Shown: positions 33,856 through 43,820, counted from the stretch's first letter. The stretch is DNA of 64,000 nucleotides from JAEUWI01 sp942492815 (GCA_942492815.1 OW818658.1:5890001-5954000); one strand, 5' to 3'. A program made the numbers and translations. The notes: a model not told the origin generated them from the sequence alone.

Positions 33856-34288
33856 CCACGCCACGCCTACATCCGTGTGCGGGCGGCGTGTGAGCACATT
33901 CTGTTTTCTGCATTTTTCCCGACGAGCCACCGCCACAACCCTGCGGTCGGGCACCTCATGCCTGGAAAAACCGATGGCCCCGCGCCATACACACCAGTTC
34001 AAGGGCGCGGGATCCCCGCAGGCACCAAGTGCTTTACGGGCTATTGTAACCTGTCTCACCGACCCTAATAATAACGAAACCACTCAATACTGTCAATCAT
34101 TTACCGCATACGCGGTGTTCACGACCGATGCTTCCCGCCCGGCACCGCCTGCGCGCACCTCCAACAGCGGCGGGAAGTTACATATATTATTGACTTGGTT
34201 TATCGGCACAATCATGCTATATACTTAATTTAATAAAATAACTTTCGAACCATCGCGACGAAGATACGCGCTCAGGAGTTGGGAATTC
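33856..34288. other. Divergent intergenic region, AT-rich on the right
   Basis: About 430 bases between the export operon and the HD-GYP gene, which diverge. No gene is supported. The right 120 bases are strikingly AT-rich for this genome and carry the candidate promoter at 34195-34223. Confidence 0.5.
34195..34223 (+). promoter_or_regulatory. Candidate sigma-70-type promoter for the HD-GYP gene
   Basis: TTGGTT (34195-34200) and TATATA (34218-34223) are spaced 17 bases apart in an AT-rich stretch 66 bases upstream of the start at 34289. A TTGACT at 34190-34195 is closer to consensus but too far from the -10. Weak evidence, from sequence resemblance only. Confidence 0.3.
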
Positions 34289-36049
34289 ATGAGAAACGAA
34301 CGGGTGGTCATACTCACGGGACCCCTTCAGGGGCGCACCATTGAAATAACGCGAAAACTGTCAATTGGTCGAAACCCGGACAATGACCTCCAACTGGAAG
34401 ACCTACAGATATCCCGGCAGCACGCCGTCATCGAGCAAAATGAGCACGCCACGATTGTACGCGATCTGGGCAGCGGCAACGGCAGCTTTATCGGCGACCG
34501 GCGCATCCTTGAGTACAAATTGTCTCACGGCGACGTGCTCCGCCTGGGCACCCAGGAGTTGCGCTTCGAGGCCGAAGAACCCTCGCAAGAGGAGATTCAG
34601 GCCAAGGCCACCCGCGAAGCGGAGCGGGGAAGCAGTGGCGGCGTGAAGTTTGACCACACCGTCGGCGGACACTTCGAAACCGCCAAAGCCTCGAATGTGT
34701 TCGAAACCTTTTTCCAGAGTCCCGGCGCCGCAGCCAATGACACGAAGCTGGCCGAGATCCAGCAGCGCCTCCGGGCCGTCTACGCCGCCAATGAGATCAT
34801 CACCAGCGAGCGCAACCTTAACAAGCTCTTCGAGCGGGTCATGCAGGAAATCTTCCAGCTCATCCCCGCGCACAATGGCGTGATCCTACTCCATGTCCCG
34901 GGCAGCGACGAACTCGTTACCGAATTTGTGCGCTCCGGTGACAAGACTGTCGAAGTGAAGATCAGCTCCTCCATCGTCAACCGCGCCTACGAGCACGGCG
35001 AGGCCATCATCACCTACGACGCCGCCGACGACTCCCGCTTCGAGGCCGGTGCCAGCATCATCAGCCAGAACATCGCCTCCGCCATGTGCGCACCCCTCAC
35101 CTGCCAGAAGGAATGTCTCGGGGTCATCTATGTGGACACGCGCGGCACCACCAACGCCTTCGTCAACAGCGACCTCGAACTCCTCGTCGCCCTCGCCGGG
35201 CCCGCGGGCGTCGCCATCAAGAATGCCCAGTACGTCCGCATGCTGGAAAAAGCCTACGAAGACACCCTCCTCGTCCTGGCCAACGCCATCGAATTGCGGG
35301 ACCACTACACCGTCGGCCACACCTGGCGCGTGACCAATTTCACCATCGAAGTCGCCAAAGAACTCGGCTGGCCCGAAGAAAAGCTCAAGGAAGTCCGCAT
35401 GGGCGGCGTGCTCCACGACGTGGGCAAGATCGCCGTGGATGACGCCATTCTCCGCAAGCCCGACCGCCTGACCGACGAGGAATTCGAGAAGATCAAGGTC
35501 CACCCCGAGAAAGGCGCGCAGTTGCTCCAGGACGTGGACTTCCTCATGCCCCTCATCCCCTATTGCCTCTACCACCACGAGCGCTACGACGGCAAGGGCT
35601 ACCCCTATGGCCTCGCGGGCGAGGAGATCCCCATCGAAGGCCGCGCCCTCGCCGTGGGCGATACCTTCGACGCCCTCACCAGCAACCGCCCCTACCGCAA
35701 GGGCCTGGACCCCGAAAAGGCCATCAAGATCATCGAGGAAAACAAAGGCACCCAGTTCGATCCCGACTGCGCCGACGCCCTCGTGCGATGCTTCCGCAGC
35801 GGCAAGATCGACCGTATCCTCCAGGACTACCACAAGAGCTCCGAACGCAGCATCGCCTGCCCCTTCTGCAGCACCTTCATCCAGCTCAACGAAGCCACCA
35901 CCGAAGGCTCCGAAGTACCCTGCCACGTCTGCCACCGCGCCATCATGGTCCTGCGCAAAAACGACGCCTGGTTCGGCGGACTCGTCCCCGAAAACAAACG
36001 CGCCAGCCAGGCCAAACGCCAGATCCTCACCGACAGCGACCGGGGATAG
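34289..36049 (+). CDS. FHA-GAF-HD-GYP cyclic-di-GMP phosphodiesterase with zinc ribbon
   Basis: A 586-residue cytoplasmic signalling protein. The FHA domain (1-95) keeps the phosphothreonine-binding residues in SIGRNPDNDL and ISRQHAVI. A GAF domain occupies about 175-312. The HD-GYP domain (about 325-515) retains HD in LHDVGK (376-380) and the full HHERYDGKGYP (429-439), so c-di-GMP hydrolysis is likely. A CPFC...CHVC pair (Cys524, 527, 545, 548) near the end forms a probable zinc ribbon, which I do not know as a standard part of the family. AGGAG ten bases upstream supports the ATG at 34289. It diverges from the exopolysaccharide operon, whose output c-di-GMP often controls; FHA input suggests cross-talk with Ser/Thr kinases. 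Confidence 0.93.
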   Translation: MRNERVVILTGPLQGRTIEITRKLSIGRNPDNDLQLEDLQISRQHAVIEQNEHATIVRDLGSGNGSFIGDRRILEYKLSHGDVLRLGTQELRFEAEEPSQEEIQAKATREAERGSSGGVKFDHTVGGHFETAKASNVFETFFQSPGAAANDTKLAEIQQRLRAVYAANEIITSERNLNKLFERVMQEIFQLIPAHNGVILLHVPGSDELVTEFVRSGDKTVEVKISSSIVNRAYEHGEAIITYDAADDSRFEAGASIISQNIASAMCAPLTCQKECLGVIYVDTRGTTNAFVNSDLELLVALAGPAGVAIKNAQYVRMLEKAYEDTLLVLANAIELRDHYTVGHTWRVTNFTIEVAKELGWPEEKLKEVRMGGVLHDVGKIAVDDAILRKPDRLTDEEFEKIKVHPEKGAQLLQDVDFLMPLIPYCLYHHERYDGKGYPYGLAGEEIPIEGRALAVGDTFDALTSNRPYRKGLDPEKAIKIIEENKGTQFDPDCADALVRCFRSGKIDRILQDYHKSSERSIACPFCSTFIQLNEATTEGSEVPCHVCHRAIMVLRKNDAWFGGLVPENKRASQAKRQILTDSDRG

Positions 36050-36082
36050 CCCCCGGGCCTGGGCCGAGCAACGGGAATGGCA

Positions 36083-38167
36083 CTATGATTGCACCGGGCC
36101 TCGTTCCTGCAATGTCGGCTGCGGTCCTCCCGCCGCCTCCAGCACGGCCTGCACCTTGTCCAGAAGCTCCCGGCCCCGGTACGGTTTCTGCAGGAATTGG
36201 ATGCCGGTCTCCAATAGACCGTGTCGGGCGATAATGTCGGCCGTGTAACCCGAGATGTACAGGGTACCCACCCCGGGGCAGATCGCCGAGATACAGCGGG
36301 ACAGTTCCTTGCCGTTCATTTCGGGCATGACGACATCCGTCATGAGGAGTTTCAGGCTGGCCTGGTGCTCCTCCGCCAGGGCCAGGGCCTGGCTCGGAGA
36401 CTGGGTCGAAAACACCCGATAGCCCGCCTGGGTCAATATTCTCGTGGACAACTGGAGGATCGAGACCTCATCCTCCACCACCAGTATCGTTGTTTTTCCC
36501 GGCACGGGCGCTTCCGGGGCAGGGGCGGGAAGATCGCCCCCGACCTCGCGTTCATCCGGATCCCGTTGGGGAAAATACAGGGAGAAGGCCGTCCCTTCGC
36601 CCAATTCACTTTCGACCTCAATGAAGCCCTGGTTCTGCTTCGCGATGCCATACACGGTCGCCAGGCCCAGCCCCGTACCCTGCCCCAATTCCTTGGTGGT
36701 GAAAAACGGCTCGTAAATCCGCTCCAGCGTTTCAGTGCCCATGCCGCAACCGGTATCGCGCACCGTCAAGCTCACATAGTCTGCCGGCCCGGCCTCCCGC
36801 GCGATCACCCCCCGATGGGGGTCATAGGGAACCACCGCCGCCTCGATGGTAATCCGGCCTACCCCGCTGATGGCGTCCCGGCCGTTAATGCACAGGTTGG
36901 TCAGAATCTGATCGAACTGGCAGGGATCCATTTTGATCCAGAGGGGCTCGGGCGGGGGTGCCCAACACAATTCCACATTCTCGCCGATGAGGCGCCGCAA
37001 CAGGCGCAGCGCCTCCGACACGACTTCATTGATCTCGATCAGCCGGGGGGCCACCTCCTGCTTGCTCGCAAAGGCCAGTAACTGGCGTGTCAACAACGCG
37101 GAACGCCGCGCGGCCCCCTGGATCTCCAGCAGGTCCGCGTGGAGCCCCGGATTGTCCTCCGTCTCCGCCAGCACCAGTTCGCAATAGCCCAGGATCGCCG
37201 AGAGCATGTTGTTAAAATCGTGGGCGATCGCCCCGGCAAGGCGCCCCACCGAATCCAGCTTTTGCACTTGGTGCAACTGAACCTGCAGGTTCTCCCGATC
37301 CTGCTCGGCCTGCTTCCGCTCGGTGATGTCGGTCACCACCGCATCATACGACGAAATTTCACCCGCTTTGGGCCCCAGGAACGGCACGAGCGTGCTCTCG
37401 ATCCACCGTAGTGCGCCATCCAGGCGCGTTATGCGGTGTACAACCCGGGTGGGTCGCTTTTCGCGAAAAAGCCGCTGGATCGCATCGCCCGCGAGCGCGC
37501 GATCGTCTTCGTGGATAAGCCGGGCCCAGAGCCCCGGATCGGATTCAAAGGCTTCCACGCCATACCCGGTCAAGGGCTCGCAGCTCGGCCGGTGCGTGAT
37601 CGTCGTGGTGACATCCCCCTCCACCCGCGCCGTGTACACATGGCTGATGATGGATTCCAGCAGCCGCTGGTAGCGCTCGTTGCTCTGGCGGAGCTCCTCC
37701 CCCGTGACCTGCAGGGCCATCGTCCGTTCCTGCACCAGGGACTGGAGGTGCTGTTCCTGATCCATCAGGGCGCGGTGTTGCCGGTACAGCTCGCAGAAGA
37801 CCTTCACCTTGCCCAGCAGCACAAGGGGCTCGATCGGTTTCAGAAGATAGTCCACCGCCCCGGACTCGTAGCCCTTGAAACGATGGTGGTCCTCCTTCAT
37901 CCCCGCCGTAATGAAGATGATCGGCATGGACTTGGTCCGCGGGTTGGCCCGCAGCAATTCCGCCACCTCGAAACCGTCCATCCCCGGCATTTGAACATCC
38001 AGCAGCACAAGGGCGAACTCCGTGCGCAGGCAGTGGCGGAGACACTCGTCGCCGGAGGTGGCCGTGATCAACGTCACCTCCAGATCCTGGAGCAGCGCCT
38101 CGATGGCGGTAAGGTTTTCCGGGCGATCATCAACCGCCAGCACCGGAATGGGCGAATAATCAGTCAT
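36083..38167 (-). CDS. Hybrid sensor histidine kinase, REC-PAS-HisKA-HATPase-REC
   Basis: A 694-residue soluble kinase with no membrane segment. An N-terminal receiver (about 8-125, phospho-acceptor Asp57 in LVLLDVQMPGMDG) is followed by a coiled coil and a PAS domain ending in SSYDAVVTDITERKQAE. The histidine box is GAIAHDFNNMLSAILGY. The ATPase lobes are NLCINGRDAI, DTGCGMG and GQGTGLGLATVYGI. A C-terminal receiver (about 570-680) has LLMTDVVMPEMNGKE. It is the last gene of the HK-cheR-cheB-HK operon, six bases after cheB, with GAGGAG ten bases upstream of the ATG. The N-terminal receiver probably takes phosphate from the larger kinase upstream. The output is unknown. Confidence 0.92.
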   Translation of the reverse strand: MTDYSPIPVLAVDDRPENLTAIEALLQDLEVTLITATSGDECLRHCLRTEFALVLLDVQMPGMDGFEVAELLRANPRTKSMPIIFITAGMKEDHHRFKGYESGAVDYLLKPIEPLVLLGKVKVFCELYRQHRALMDQEQHLQSLVQERTMALQVTGEELRQSNERYQRLLESIISHVYTARVEGDVTTTITHRPSCEPLTGYGVEAFESDPGLWARLIHEDDRALAGDAIQRLFREKRPTRVVHRITRLDGALRWIESTLVPFLGPKAGEISSYDAVVTDITERKQAEQDRENLQVQLHQVQKLDSVGRLAGAIAHDFNNMLSAILGYCELVLAETEDNPGLHADLLEIQGAARRSALLTRQLLAFASKQEVAPRLIEINEVVSEALRLLRRLIGENVELCWAPPPEPLWIKMDPCQFDQILTNLCINGRDAISGVGRITIEAAVVPYDPHRGVIAREAGPADYVSLTVRDTGCGMGTETLERIYEPFFTTKELGQGTGLGLATVYGIAKQNQGFIEVESELGEGTAFSLYFPQRDPDEREVGGDLPAPAPEAPVPGKTTILVVEDEVSILQLSTRILTQAGYRVFSTQSPSQALALAEEHQASLKLLMTDVVMPEMNGKELSRCISAICPGVGTLYISGYTADIIARHGLLETGIQFLQKPYRGRELLDKVQAVLEAAGGPQPTLQERGPVQS

Positions 38168-38173
38168 CGCGCA

Positions 38174-38758
38174 CTACTCCTCCCCCAGCCGCATCAGCAG
38201 TTGCGGCAGCGTTGCAAGTGTCACCAGGTAGTCCGGCCGAACCGCCTGGAGTGCATGACGCGGCATGGACGCCGCTTCGGCATCGCCCGGCTCCTGAACA
38301 ATCGTCAGACCCCCGCTCTCCTTGATTCGTTTCAAACCCTGGCTCCCATCTGATCCAGCCCCCGTCATTACGATTCCAATCAGGCCCGCACGATACACCG
38401 CCGCCGCGCTCTCGAACAATACATCCACCGAGGGCCGCGCAAAACACACCGGCGGATCAGTGGAAAGTCCGAGCCAACCCTGGGGCTCCACCAGCAGGTG
38501 GTAATTGGGCGGCGCGATATACACCGTGCCGGGCCCGGGAAGCTCCCCCTCGTCCGCCTCCTTCACGTGAATCTGGCAGAGGGTATTGAGCAATACGGGC
38601 AGGCCATCCTGGGAGATCGGGCTGATGTGCTGCGCCACGAGAATCGGCAGGGGATAGTCGGGGGGCAGGGCACCCAGAACGCGCTTCAGCGCGCCAACGC
38701 CGCCCATCGATATGCCCATGACCACGGCCCCGTAACGTCGCGGGGAAGACTCAACCAT
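38174..38758 (-). CDS. cheB: CheB-type methylesterase (catalytic domain only)
   Basis: A 194-residue protein that matches the CheB effector domain and lacks the usual N-terminal receiver. The triad is visible: Ser17 in GISMGGV, His44 in VAQHIS and Asp137 in MTGAGSDGS. CheB removes methyl groups from receptor glutamates or deamidates glutamines. No methyl-accepting protein is in the window, so the substrate may be the HAMP or coiled-coil part of the large kinase in the same operon. Without its own receiver it is probably controlled by protein contact rather than by phosphorylation. It overlaps cheR by eight bases and precedes the second kinase by six. Confidence 0.92.
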   Translation of the reverse strand: MVESSPRRYGAVVMGISMGGVGALKRVLGALPPDYPLPILVAQHISPISQDGLPVLLNTLCQIHVKEADEGELPGPGTVYIAPPNYHLLVEPQGWLGLSTDPPVCFARPSVDVLFESAAAVYRAGLIGIVMTGAGSDGSQGLKRIKESGGLTIVQEPGDAEAASMPRHALQAVRPDYLVTLATLPQLLMRLGEE

Positions 38759-39593
38759 GGTGTTTCCTGTAAATCCGCGTGCGCGGCGTCAGTTCCACAT
38801 AATTCGGGCCTGCCGCGCGGCCGTCCAGCGCCTCTTTGGTCCCCAGACACAGATAGCCCCCGGGCACCAGGCTCTCCGTAAACAGGTCCAGCGCCCGGTT
38901 CTTCAGGGGTAGCTTGAAATAAATCAGTACGTTGCGGCACATCACCAGGTGGACTTCGCCGAACACCGAATCCGCAGCCAGGTTGTGGGACGCGAACACC
39001 ACATCCTCCCGGAGGCTGGGATCCAGCAGGGCATGGTCATAGCACGCCGTGTAGTACTCGGAGAACGGCCGCTGGCCCCCACTCTGCTGATAATTCTTCG
39101 TATAGAGCTGCATCTGCTTGATGGGATAGATGCCCTTGCGCGCCTTCTCCAGCACCGCCTGATTGATATCCGTCGCATAGATCCGGAAGCGCCCCGCCAG
39201 CCCCTCCTCGCGCAGCAGAATAGCCATTGAATAGGCCTCCTCCCCCGTGGCGCAACCCGCGTTCCAGATCCACACAAAGGGATAGGTCTTGAGGTAGGGA
39301 ACCACCTGCTCGCGCAGCGCCCGAAACACCTGGGGATCCCGGAACATCTCCGTCACGTTAACCGTGACCCCTTCCAGAAAGCTCTCGAAGACTGCGGGAT
39401 CGCGCACCAGCGCCTGTGTGGCGGCTGGCACGTTCGAAAAGTCCCGCGAATGCATCCACGCCTCGATCCTTCGGGCGAAGCTGGCCTCGGCGTAGTCCAC
39501 GAAGTCATAGCCGTAGACGTCGGCGGAAGCCCGGATCAACATCTGGATTTCGTCGGGGCGCGGTATACAGGTTGGCAAGGACATGATATTCAT
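38751..39593 (-). CDS. cheR: CheR-type protein-glutamate methyltransferase
   Basis: A 280-residue SAM-dependent methyltransferase. The N-terminal helical domain (about 10-80) includes FARRIEAWM and ends near GVTVNVTEMFRDPQVF. The SAM-binding part has WNAGCATGEEAYSMAILL, IYATDINQAVLEKARKG and LVMCRNVLIYFK. All are standard CheR motifs at normal length. It lies in a four-gene operon with CheB and two hybrid kinases, four bases after the large kinase, so it most likely methylates a cytoplasmic helix of that kinase. Two ATGs (39593 and 39584) are possible. There is no TPR extension. Confidence 0.93.
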   Translation of the reverse strand: MNIMSLPTCIPRPDEIQMLIRASADVYGYDFVDYAEASFARRIEAWMHSRDFSNVPAATQALVRDPAVFESFLEGVTVNVTEMFRDPQVFRALREQVVPYLKTYPFVWIWNAGCATGEEAYSMAILLREEGLAGRFRIYATDINQAVLEKARKGIYPIKQMQLYTKNYQQSGGQRPFSEYYTACYDHALLDPSLREDVVFASHNLAADSVFGEVHLVMCRNVLIYFKLPLKNRALDLFTESLVPGGYLCLGTKEALDGRAAGPNYVELTPRTRIYRKHHG

Positions 39594-39597
39594 CCAC

Positions 39598-42500
39598 TTA
39601 AATCTGATTATAGACCCACACCCGGATCAGCGACAAGAGACGGCTCACGTCAACCGGCTTGGTGATATAGTCGCTGGCCCCCGCCTTCAGGCACGCCTCC
39701 CGATCCCCCTTCATCGCCTTGGCCGTAAGCGCAATGATCGGAAGCCGGGCATGGCGCGGGTTGGCCCGGATCTGCCGGATCGCCTCGTAGCCGTCCATCT
39801 CGGGCATCATCACGTCCATCAATACGATACTCACGTCGGGGTGCTCCGCCAGTTGCGTCTGGGCGGCGCGGCCATTCTCCGCCTCGATCACGGTCATCCC
39901 CTTGTCCCGCAATATACTCGAAAGAGCGAAGAGGTTGCGCATGTCATCATCCACCAGCAGGACTTTCTTCCCGAGCAGGACCGCCTCGTTGTTGAGGGAG
40001 GTGCGGATCATCTGCTGCTGTTCCGGCGGCAGGGAACTTTCCACCACGTGCAGGAACAGGGTCACCTCGTTCAGGAGCCGCTCCGGGCTCTTGGCCCCTT
40101 TGATAATAATACTGTCCGCATAGCCCTGCAGGCGCCGCGCATCCTCGCCCGAAAGGTCCTGGCCCGTATGCACGATCACGGGGATGCGCTGGCGCTCGTC
40201 CAGTTGCTGCATCCGCTCCAACACGTCGAAGCCCGACATGTCCGAAAGCGTCAGATCCAGCACCATGCAGTCAAAGGACGCCTCGGACAACCTGCGGATC
40301 GCTTCCTCGCCGCTGGTGGCCACGGTTATCTCAATATTCCGGCCATCGAAAAGGGCCCGCATCGCGGTCACCTGCGTCTCGTCATCTTCCACAATCAGCA
40401 GGCGCCCGGTTTCCTGCGAAACCGCCGACTCGATGTCCGAAAGGACCAATTCCAACTGCTCCTTGGTCAGCGGCTTCGTGGTAAATCCAATCGCCCCCAT
40501 GCGCAAAGCCTTCTGCCGCTCGTCCAGACAGGTGATGCAGTGAATGGGAATATGGCGGGTGCGAAGATTGTCCGTCAAATGCTGGATCACCCCCCAACCA
40601 TCCATGCCCGGAAGCATCACGTCCAGGATGATGGCGCTGGGCAGGTACTCCTCGGCCAGGGCGACCGCGCTGAGCCCGTTGTCTGCCACCACGGCGGCGA
40701 AACCGCGCTCCCGTATTTTTTCCATGAGTAACTTCGCAAACGCGAGATCGTCCTCTACAATCAAGATGCTCCGGCCACCCGGCTGTACGCGCGCACGGTC
40801 GTCCGCCAGGGGGACCGCCTGGGCCGGCGGGGCCGAGAACGACGGGGCCAAGGGGGACACACGGATCGCCGGCGCGGCGGACGCGGCCTCGCGGGCCGGG
40901 TCAAGGGGCAAGTACAACGTAAAGACGCTGCCCTTACCCTCGTCGCTCTCCAGCGTCAGCTCGCCGCCCATGCCCCGGGCCAGTTGCCGCGAGATGGACA
41001 GGCCCAGCCCCGTGCCCCCAAATTTGCGGCTGGTCGAGCCATCCGCCTGCTGGAAGGCCTGAAACACCAGTTCGTGCTTGGCCGCCGCGATGCCGACCCC
41101 CGTGTCCGACACGGCGAAGGCCACGGCGGCCGCACCCAGCGGGCTCTCCCGCGGGTCGGGGAGGTAGACTCGCAACCCCACGGAACCCATTTCCGTAAAC
41201 TTGATGGCATTGGAAAGCATGTTCTTCAGAATCTGGAGCACGCGGTGCCCGTCGGCGCGCAGGGTCGCGGGCAACTCGGGCGCGCTCGCCGTGGTGAAGC
41301 CGATCCCCCGTGCCTCCGCCTGAGGCTCAAACAGGCGCTCGAGCTGCTGGCAGAAGTCCGCCGGACGGTGGCTGTCATACTCGAACTCGATCCGGCCCGA
41401 CTCGATCTTGGACAGATCCAGGATCTCGTTGATCAGGTTGAGCAGGTCGCAGCCCGCCGCATTGATCGTCGTGGCATACTCCAGTTCGCGCGGGGTCAGG
41501 CGGCCCTCCTTGTTCTCGCCCAGATAGCTCGAAAGGATCAAGATGCTATTGAGCGGCGTCCGGAGTTCGTGGGACATGTTGGAAAGGAAGTCCGACTTAT
41601 AGGTACTCGTACGCTCTAATTCTTCCGCCTTGAGGCGGATCTCGCGGTTGGCCCGCTCCATATCCTGGTTCTGCAGGCGGATCTGCTCCCGCTGCTGCTG
41701 CAACAACTCCGCCCGCTCTTCGAGCTCCTCGTTCGACTGTTGCAACTCTTCCCGCTGGACGCGCAACTCTTCTTCCTGCGCCTGGCTCTGGCTCAACAGC
41801 AGGTTGACCCGCTCCCGCGCCGCATTCACGCGAATCCCGATGGCCAGGGTCTCCCCCGCCTGCCGCAGGAACTCCAACTCCCGATCGCTGAAATCCTGAA
41901 AGGCCGCGATCTCAAAGGCCCCGATCACCTGATGGTCATGGACCAGGGGCACGGCCACCACCGCGGCGGCCTGGGCCACGCCCGTCGCCGATCCGATGGG
42001 CAGGTAATCGGGCGGCACGTTGCCCAGAGAGATCAACTTCCGCTCCCGGACCGCCTGCCCCAGCAGGCCCTCGCCCGCGCGCACCTCGTCCCCCAGATGC
42101 TTGCGCCGGACCAGGGCATAACTGGCCACCAGGGCCAGCGCCCCATCGTCTTCCTCGCCCCGGATTAAATAGAAGGCCCCCGTGCCCCCCCGCAGGTATT
42201 CCACGAGAAAGCCCAGGATGCGCTCGGCCAGTTCGTAGGACTCCACGTCCTCGCGCATCAGCACGTTTAACTCATTCAACCCGTTCTTGAACCATTGGCG
42301 CTGGCGCTCCTCGTCCCGCACCCGCGTCAGGGTCGTCACGAGCGTGTTCAGGTTCGTCCGGAGCACATCCAGGTCCCCCGCAAAACCTTCGGTCATGGGG
42401 GCGGGCATCTCCCCCGTGGTTATCTCGCCGATGAAGCCCGCCGCCACATTCAAGGGGCCGGTGACGGCCCCGAGCGCGTCGTTGATCCCCGCCACAATCT

Positions 42501-43395
42501 TGTGGAAATCGCCCTGATGCTTTTCCGCATCCACCCGCACGGACAGGCGGCCCTGCGCCGCCGACCGGGCCAGGGACTCCGCGTCGGTCACCATCGACTT
42601 GATGGAAGCCACCATCGTGAGCATGGATTTCCGCAGGACCCCGAGTTCGTCCCCCCGGGACCAATCCAGGCTCACGTTCGTGTCCCCCACGGCGATACGG
42701 CCCGCCACGCGGACCACGTCCATCAGCGGGCGAACGATACTATTGCTGATAAACCACGCCAGGAGAAGGGAGGCCAGCACCGACAGGGAGACGATCGCCA
42801 GTACAAAGAGCGCACTCTGCCGCGCGATCGCCGCGCAATGATCCGATTCCGCCTGCGCGATCCGGCTGTTGATTTCGATCAGGCCATCCAGTTGGGACTC
42901 GGTCTTCAGGAGCGATTCCGCGCCCACCCCCTGGGTCAGGGTCCGTATCTGGTTCAGGTGCGACTCGTCCTGGGTCTGCTCATACGCCAACAGCAGCCGC
43001 TCACATTCCTGAGCGGTCGCCATGCTGGTGTCCCAGCCCGGAAGAAAGGCCCGCCACGCCCGGGCCTCTTCCGCACTCTGGGGCAGGGGTTCGTACAGGG
43101 CGCGCCCCCCCGTGGCCAGCCGCAGCGCATCGTCCAGTCGCCCGCGCGTTTCCCCAAGCGAGCCTGTCGCGCCCGTGTTCATCAGGGCCCCATAGACCGA
43201 GCTGAGGGCGTAGACCCCCCGGTACATCTCCTCCAGCCCGACAATACTGGGAACTCGGACGTTCACCACTTCCCCCACCGCCTTGGCCGTCATGCGCAAG
43301 GCCGCGAGACTGACCAGTCCCGCAGCCAGGACAAACAGCACCAGGACAAGGAAACTCCCCAGAAGCTTTGTCCGCAAGCGAATCTGATCCAGCAC
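39598..43395 (-). CDS. Large membrane hybrid histidine kinase, HAMP-GAF-HK-REC-REC-REC
   Basis: A 1265-residue inner-membrane sensor. Transmembrane helices at about 10-33 and 194-218 flank a 160-residue helical periplasmic sensor. HAMP-like segments follow (219-330), then a GAF domain (about 375-525), a long coiled coil, the histidine box (SNMSHELRTPLNS, His609) and ATPase lobes (NMLSNAIKFTE, DTGVGI and GGTGLGLSISR). Three receivers end it, with phospho-acceptors in AIILDVMLPGMDG, CMVLDLTLSDMSG and IVLMDVMMPEMDG. The start is GTG at 43395 because GGAGGAG lies eight bases upstream; an ATG at 43425 has no such site. It heads an operon with cheR, cheB and another kinase, so its HAMP/coiled-coil helices may be methylated for adaptation. 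Confidence 0.92.
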   Translation of the reverse strand: MLDQIRLRTKLLGSFLVLVLFVLAAGLVSLAALRMTAKAVGEVVNVRVPSIVGLEEMYRGVYALSSVYGALMNTGATGSLGETRGRLDDALRLATGGRALYEPLPQSAEEARAWRAFLPGWDTSMATAQECERLLLAYEQTQDESHLNQIRTLTQGVGAESLLKTESQLDGLIEINSRIAQAESDHCAAIARQSALFVLAIVSLSVLASLLLAWFISNSIVRPLMDVVRVAGRIAVGDTNVSLDWSRGDELGVLRKSMLTMVASIKSMVTDAESLARSAAQGRLSVRVDAEKHQGDFHKIVAGINDALGAVTGPLNVAAGFIGEITTGEMPAPMTEGFAGDLDVLRTNLNTLVTTLTRVRDEERQRQWFKNGLNELNVLMREDVESYELAERILGFLVEYLRGGTGAFYLIRGEEDDGALALVASYALVRRKHLGDEVRAGEGLLGQAVRERKLISLGNVPPDYLPIGSATGVAQAAAVVAVPLVHDHQVIGAFEIAAFQDFSDRELEFLRQAGETLAIGIRVNAARERVNLLLSQSQAQEEELRVQREELQQSNEELEERAELLQQQREQIRLQNQDMERANREIRLKAEELERTSTYKSDFLSNMSHELRTPLNSILILSSYLGENKEGRLTPRELEYATTINAAGCDLLNLINEILDLSKIESGRIEFEYDSHRPADFCQQLERLFEPQAEARGIGFTTASAPELPATLRADGHRVLQILKNMLSNAIKFTEMGSVGLRVYLPDPRESPLGAAAVAFAVSDTGVGIAAAKHELVFQAFQQADGSTSRKFGGTGLGLSISRQLARGMGGELTLESDEGKGSVFTLYLPLDPAREAASAAPAIRVSPLAPSFSAPPAQAVPLADDRARVQPGGRSILIVEDDLAFAKLLMEKIRERGFAAVVADNGLSAVALAEEYLPSAIILDVMLPGMDGWGVIQHLTDNLRTRHIPIHCITCLDERQKALRMGAIGFTTKPLTKEQLELVLSDIESAVSQETGRLLIVEDDETQVTAMRALFDGRNIEITVATSGEEAIRRLSEASFDCMVLDLTLSDMSGFDVLERMQQLDERQRIPVIVHTGQDLSGEDARRLQGYADSIIIKGAKSPERLLNEVTLFLHVVESSLPPEQQQMIRTSLNNEAVLLGKKVLLVDDDMRNLFALSSILRDKGMTVIEAENGRAAQTQLAEHPDVSIVLMDVMMPEMDGYEAIRQIRANPRHARLPIIALTAKAMKGDREACLKAGASDYITKPVDVSRLLSLIRVWVYNQI

Positions 43396-43820
43396 GTGTT
43401 GTTCTCCTCCCACGGCTTGAAACATGAAGTTACCCGATGCCCATTATTTCGAATACCTAGCTTAGTCCGAAAAACCAGAAAAGACAACTATATTTCCATT
43501 CAATACCGTCCCGGGTGCGCCCTGGTTCCCACAGCGCGGGCGCGACGGGTCACGTTCAGATACTACCGTACATTATCCCGCATTCCCCGCACAACGCAAA
43601 TCATAATGCAAGAGAAACTATTTTTTCATTCTGCGTTGGGCTGCCTTCGGTCCCCAGAACCGCCGTAGCCAACCCCGTAACGTTTCCCCGCCGACGTCCC
43701 CTGAGGCTCACAGGCCCTTGGGGTCTAAACCGCAGGCCTTTCCCGGAGCGGTGTAACTCCTTCCGAAGCAGCTTGAAAAAGCAGAAGCATGTCCTGTTTC
43801 AATGTGTTACAATGGGCGGC
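43396..43820. other. Divergent intergenic region
   Basis: About 425 bases between the large kinase and the sigma-54 activator, which diverge. A GTG-initiated frame continuous with the activator runs through it, but the residues are arginine/proline-rich and there is no ribosome-binding site, so I treat it as non-coding. No RNA gene or clear promoter is seen. Confidence 0.5.

Noticed and set aside
43515..43820. N-terminal extension of the sigma-54 activator
   Set aside because: It would add 102 R/P/S-rich residues from a GTG with no ribosome-binding site. The receiver domain starts just after the ATG at 43821.
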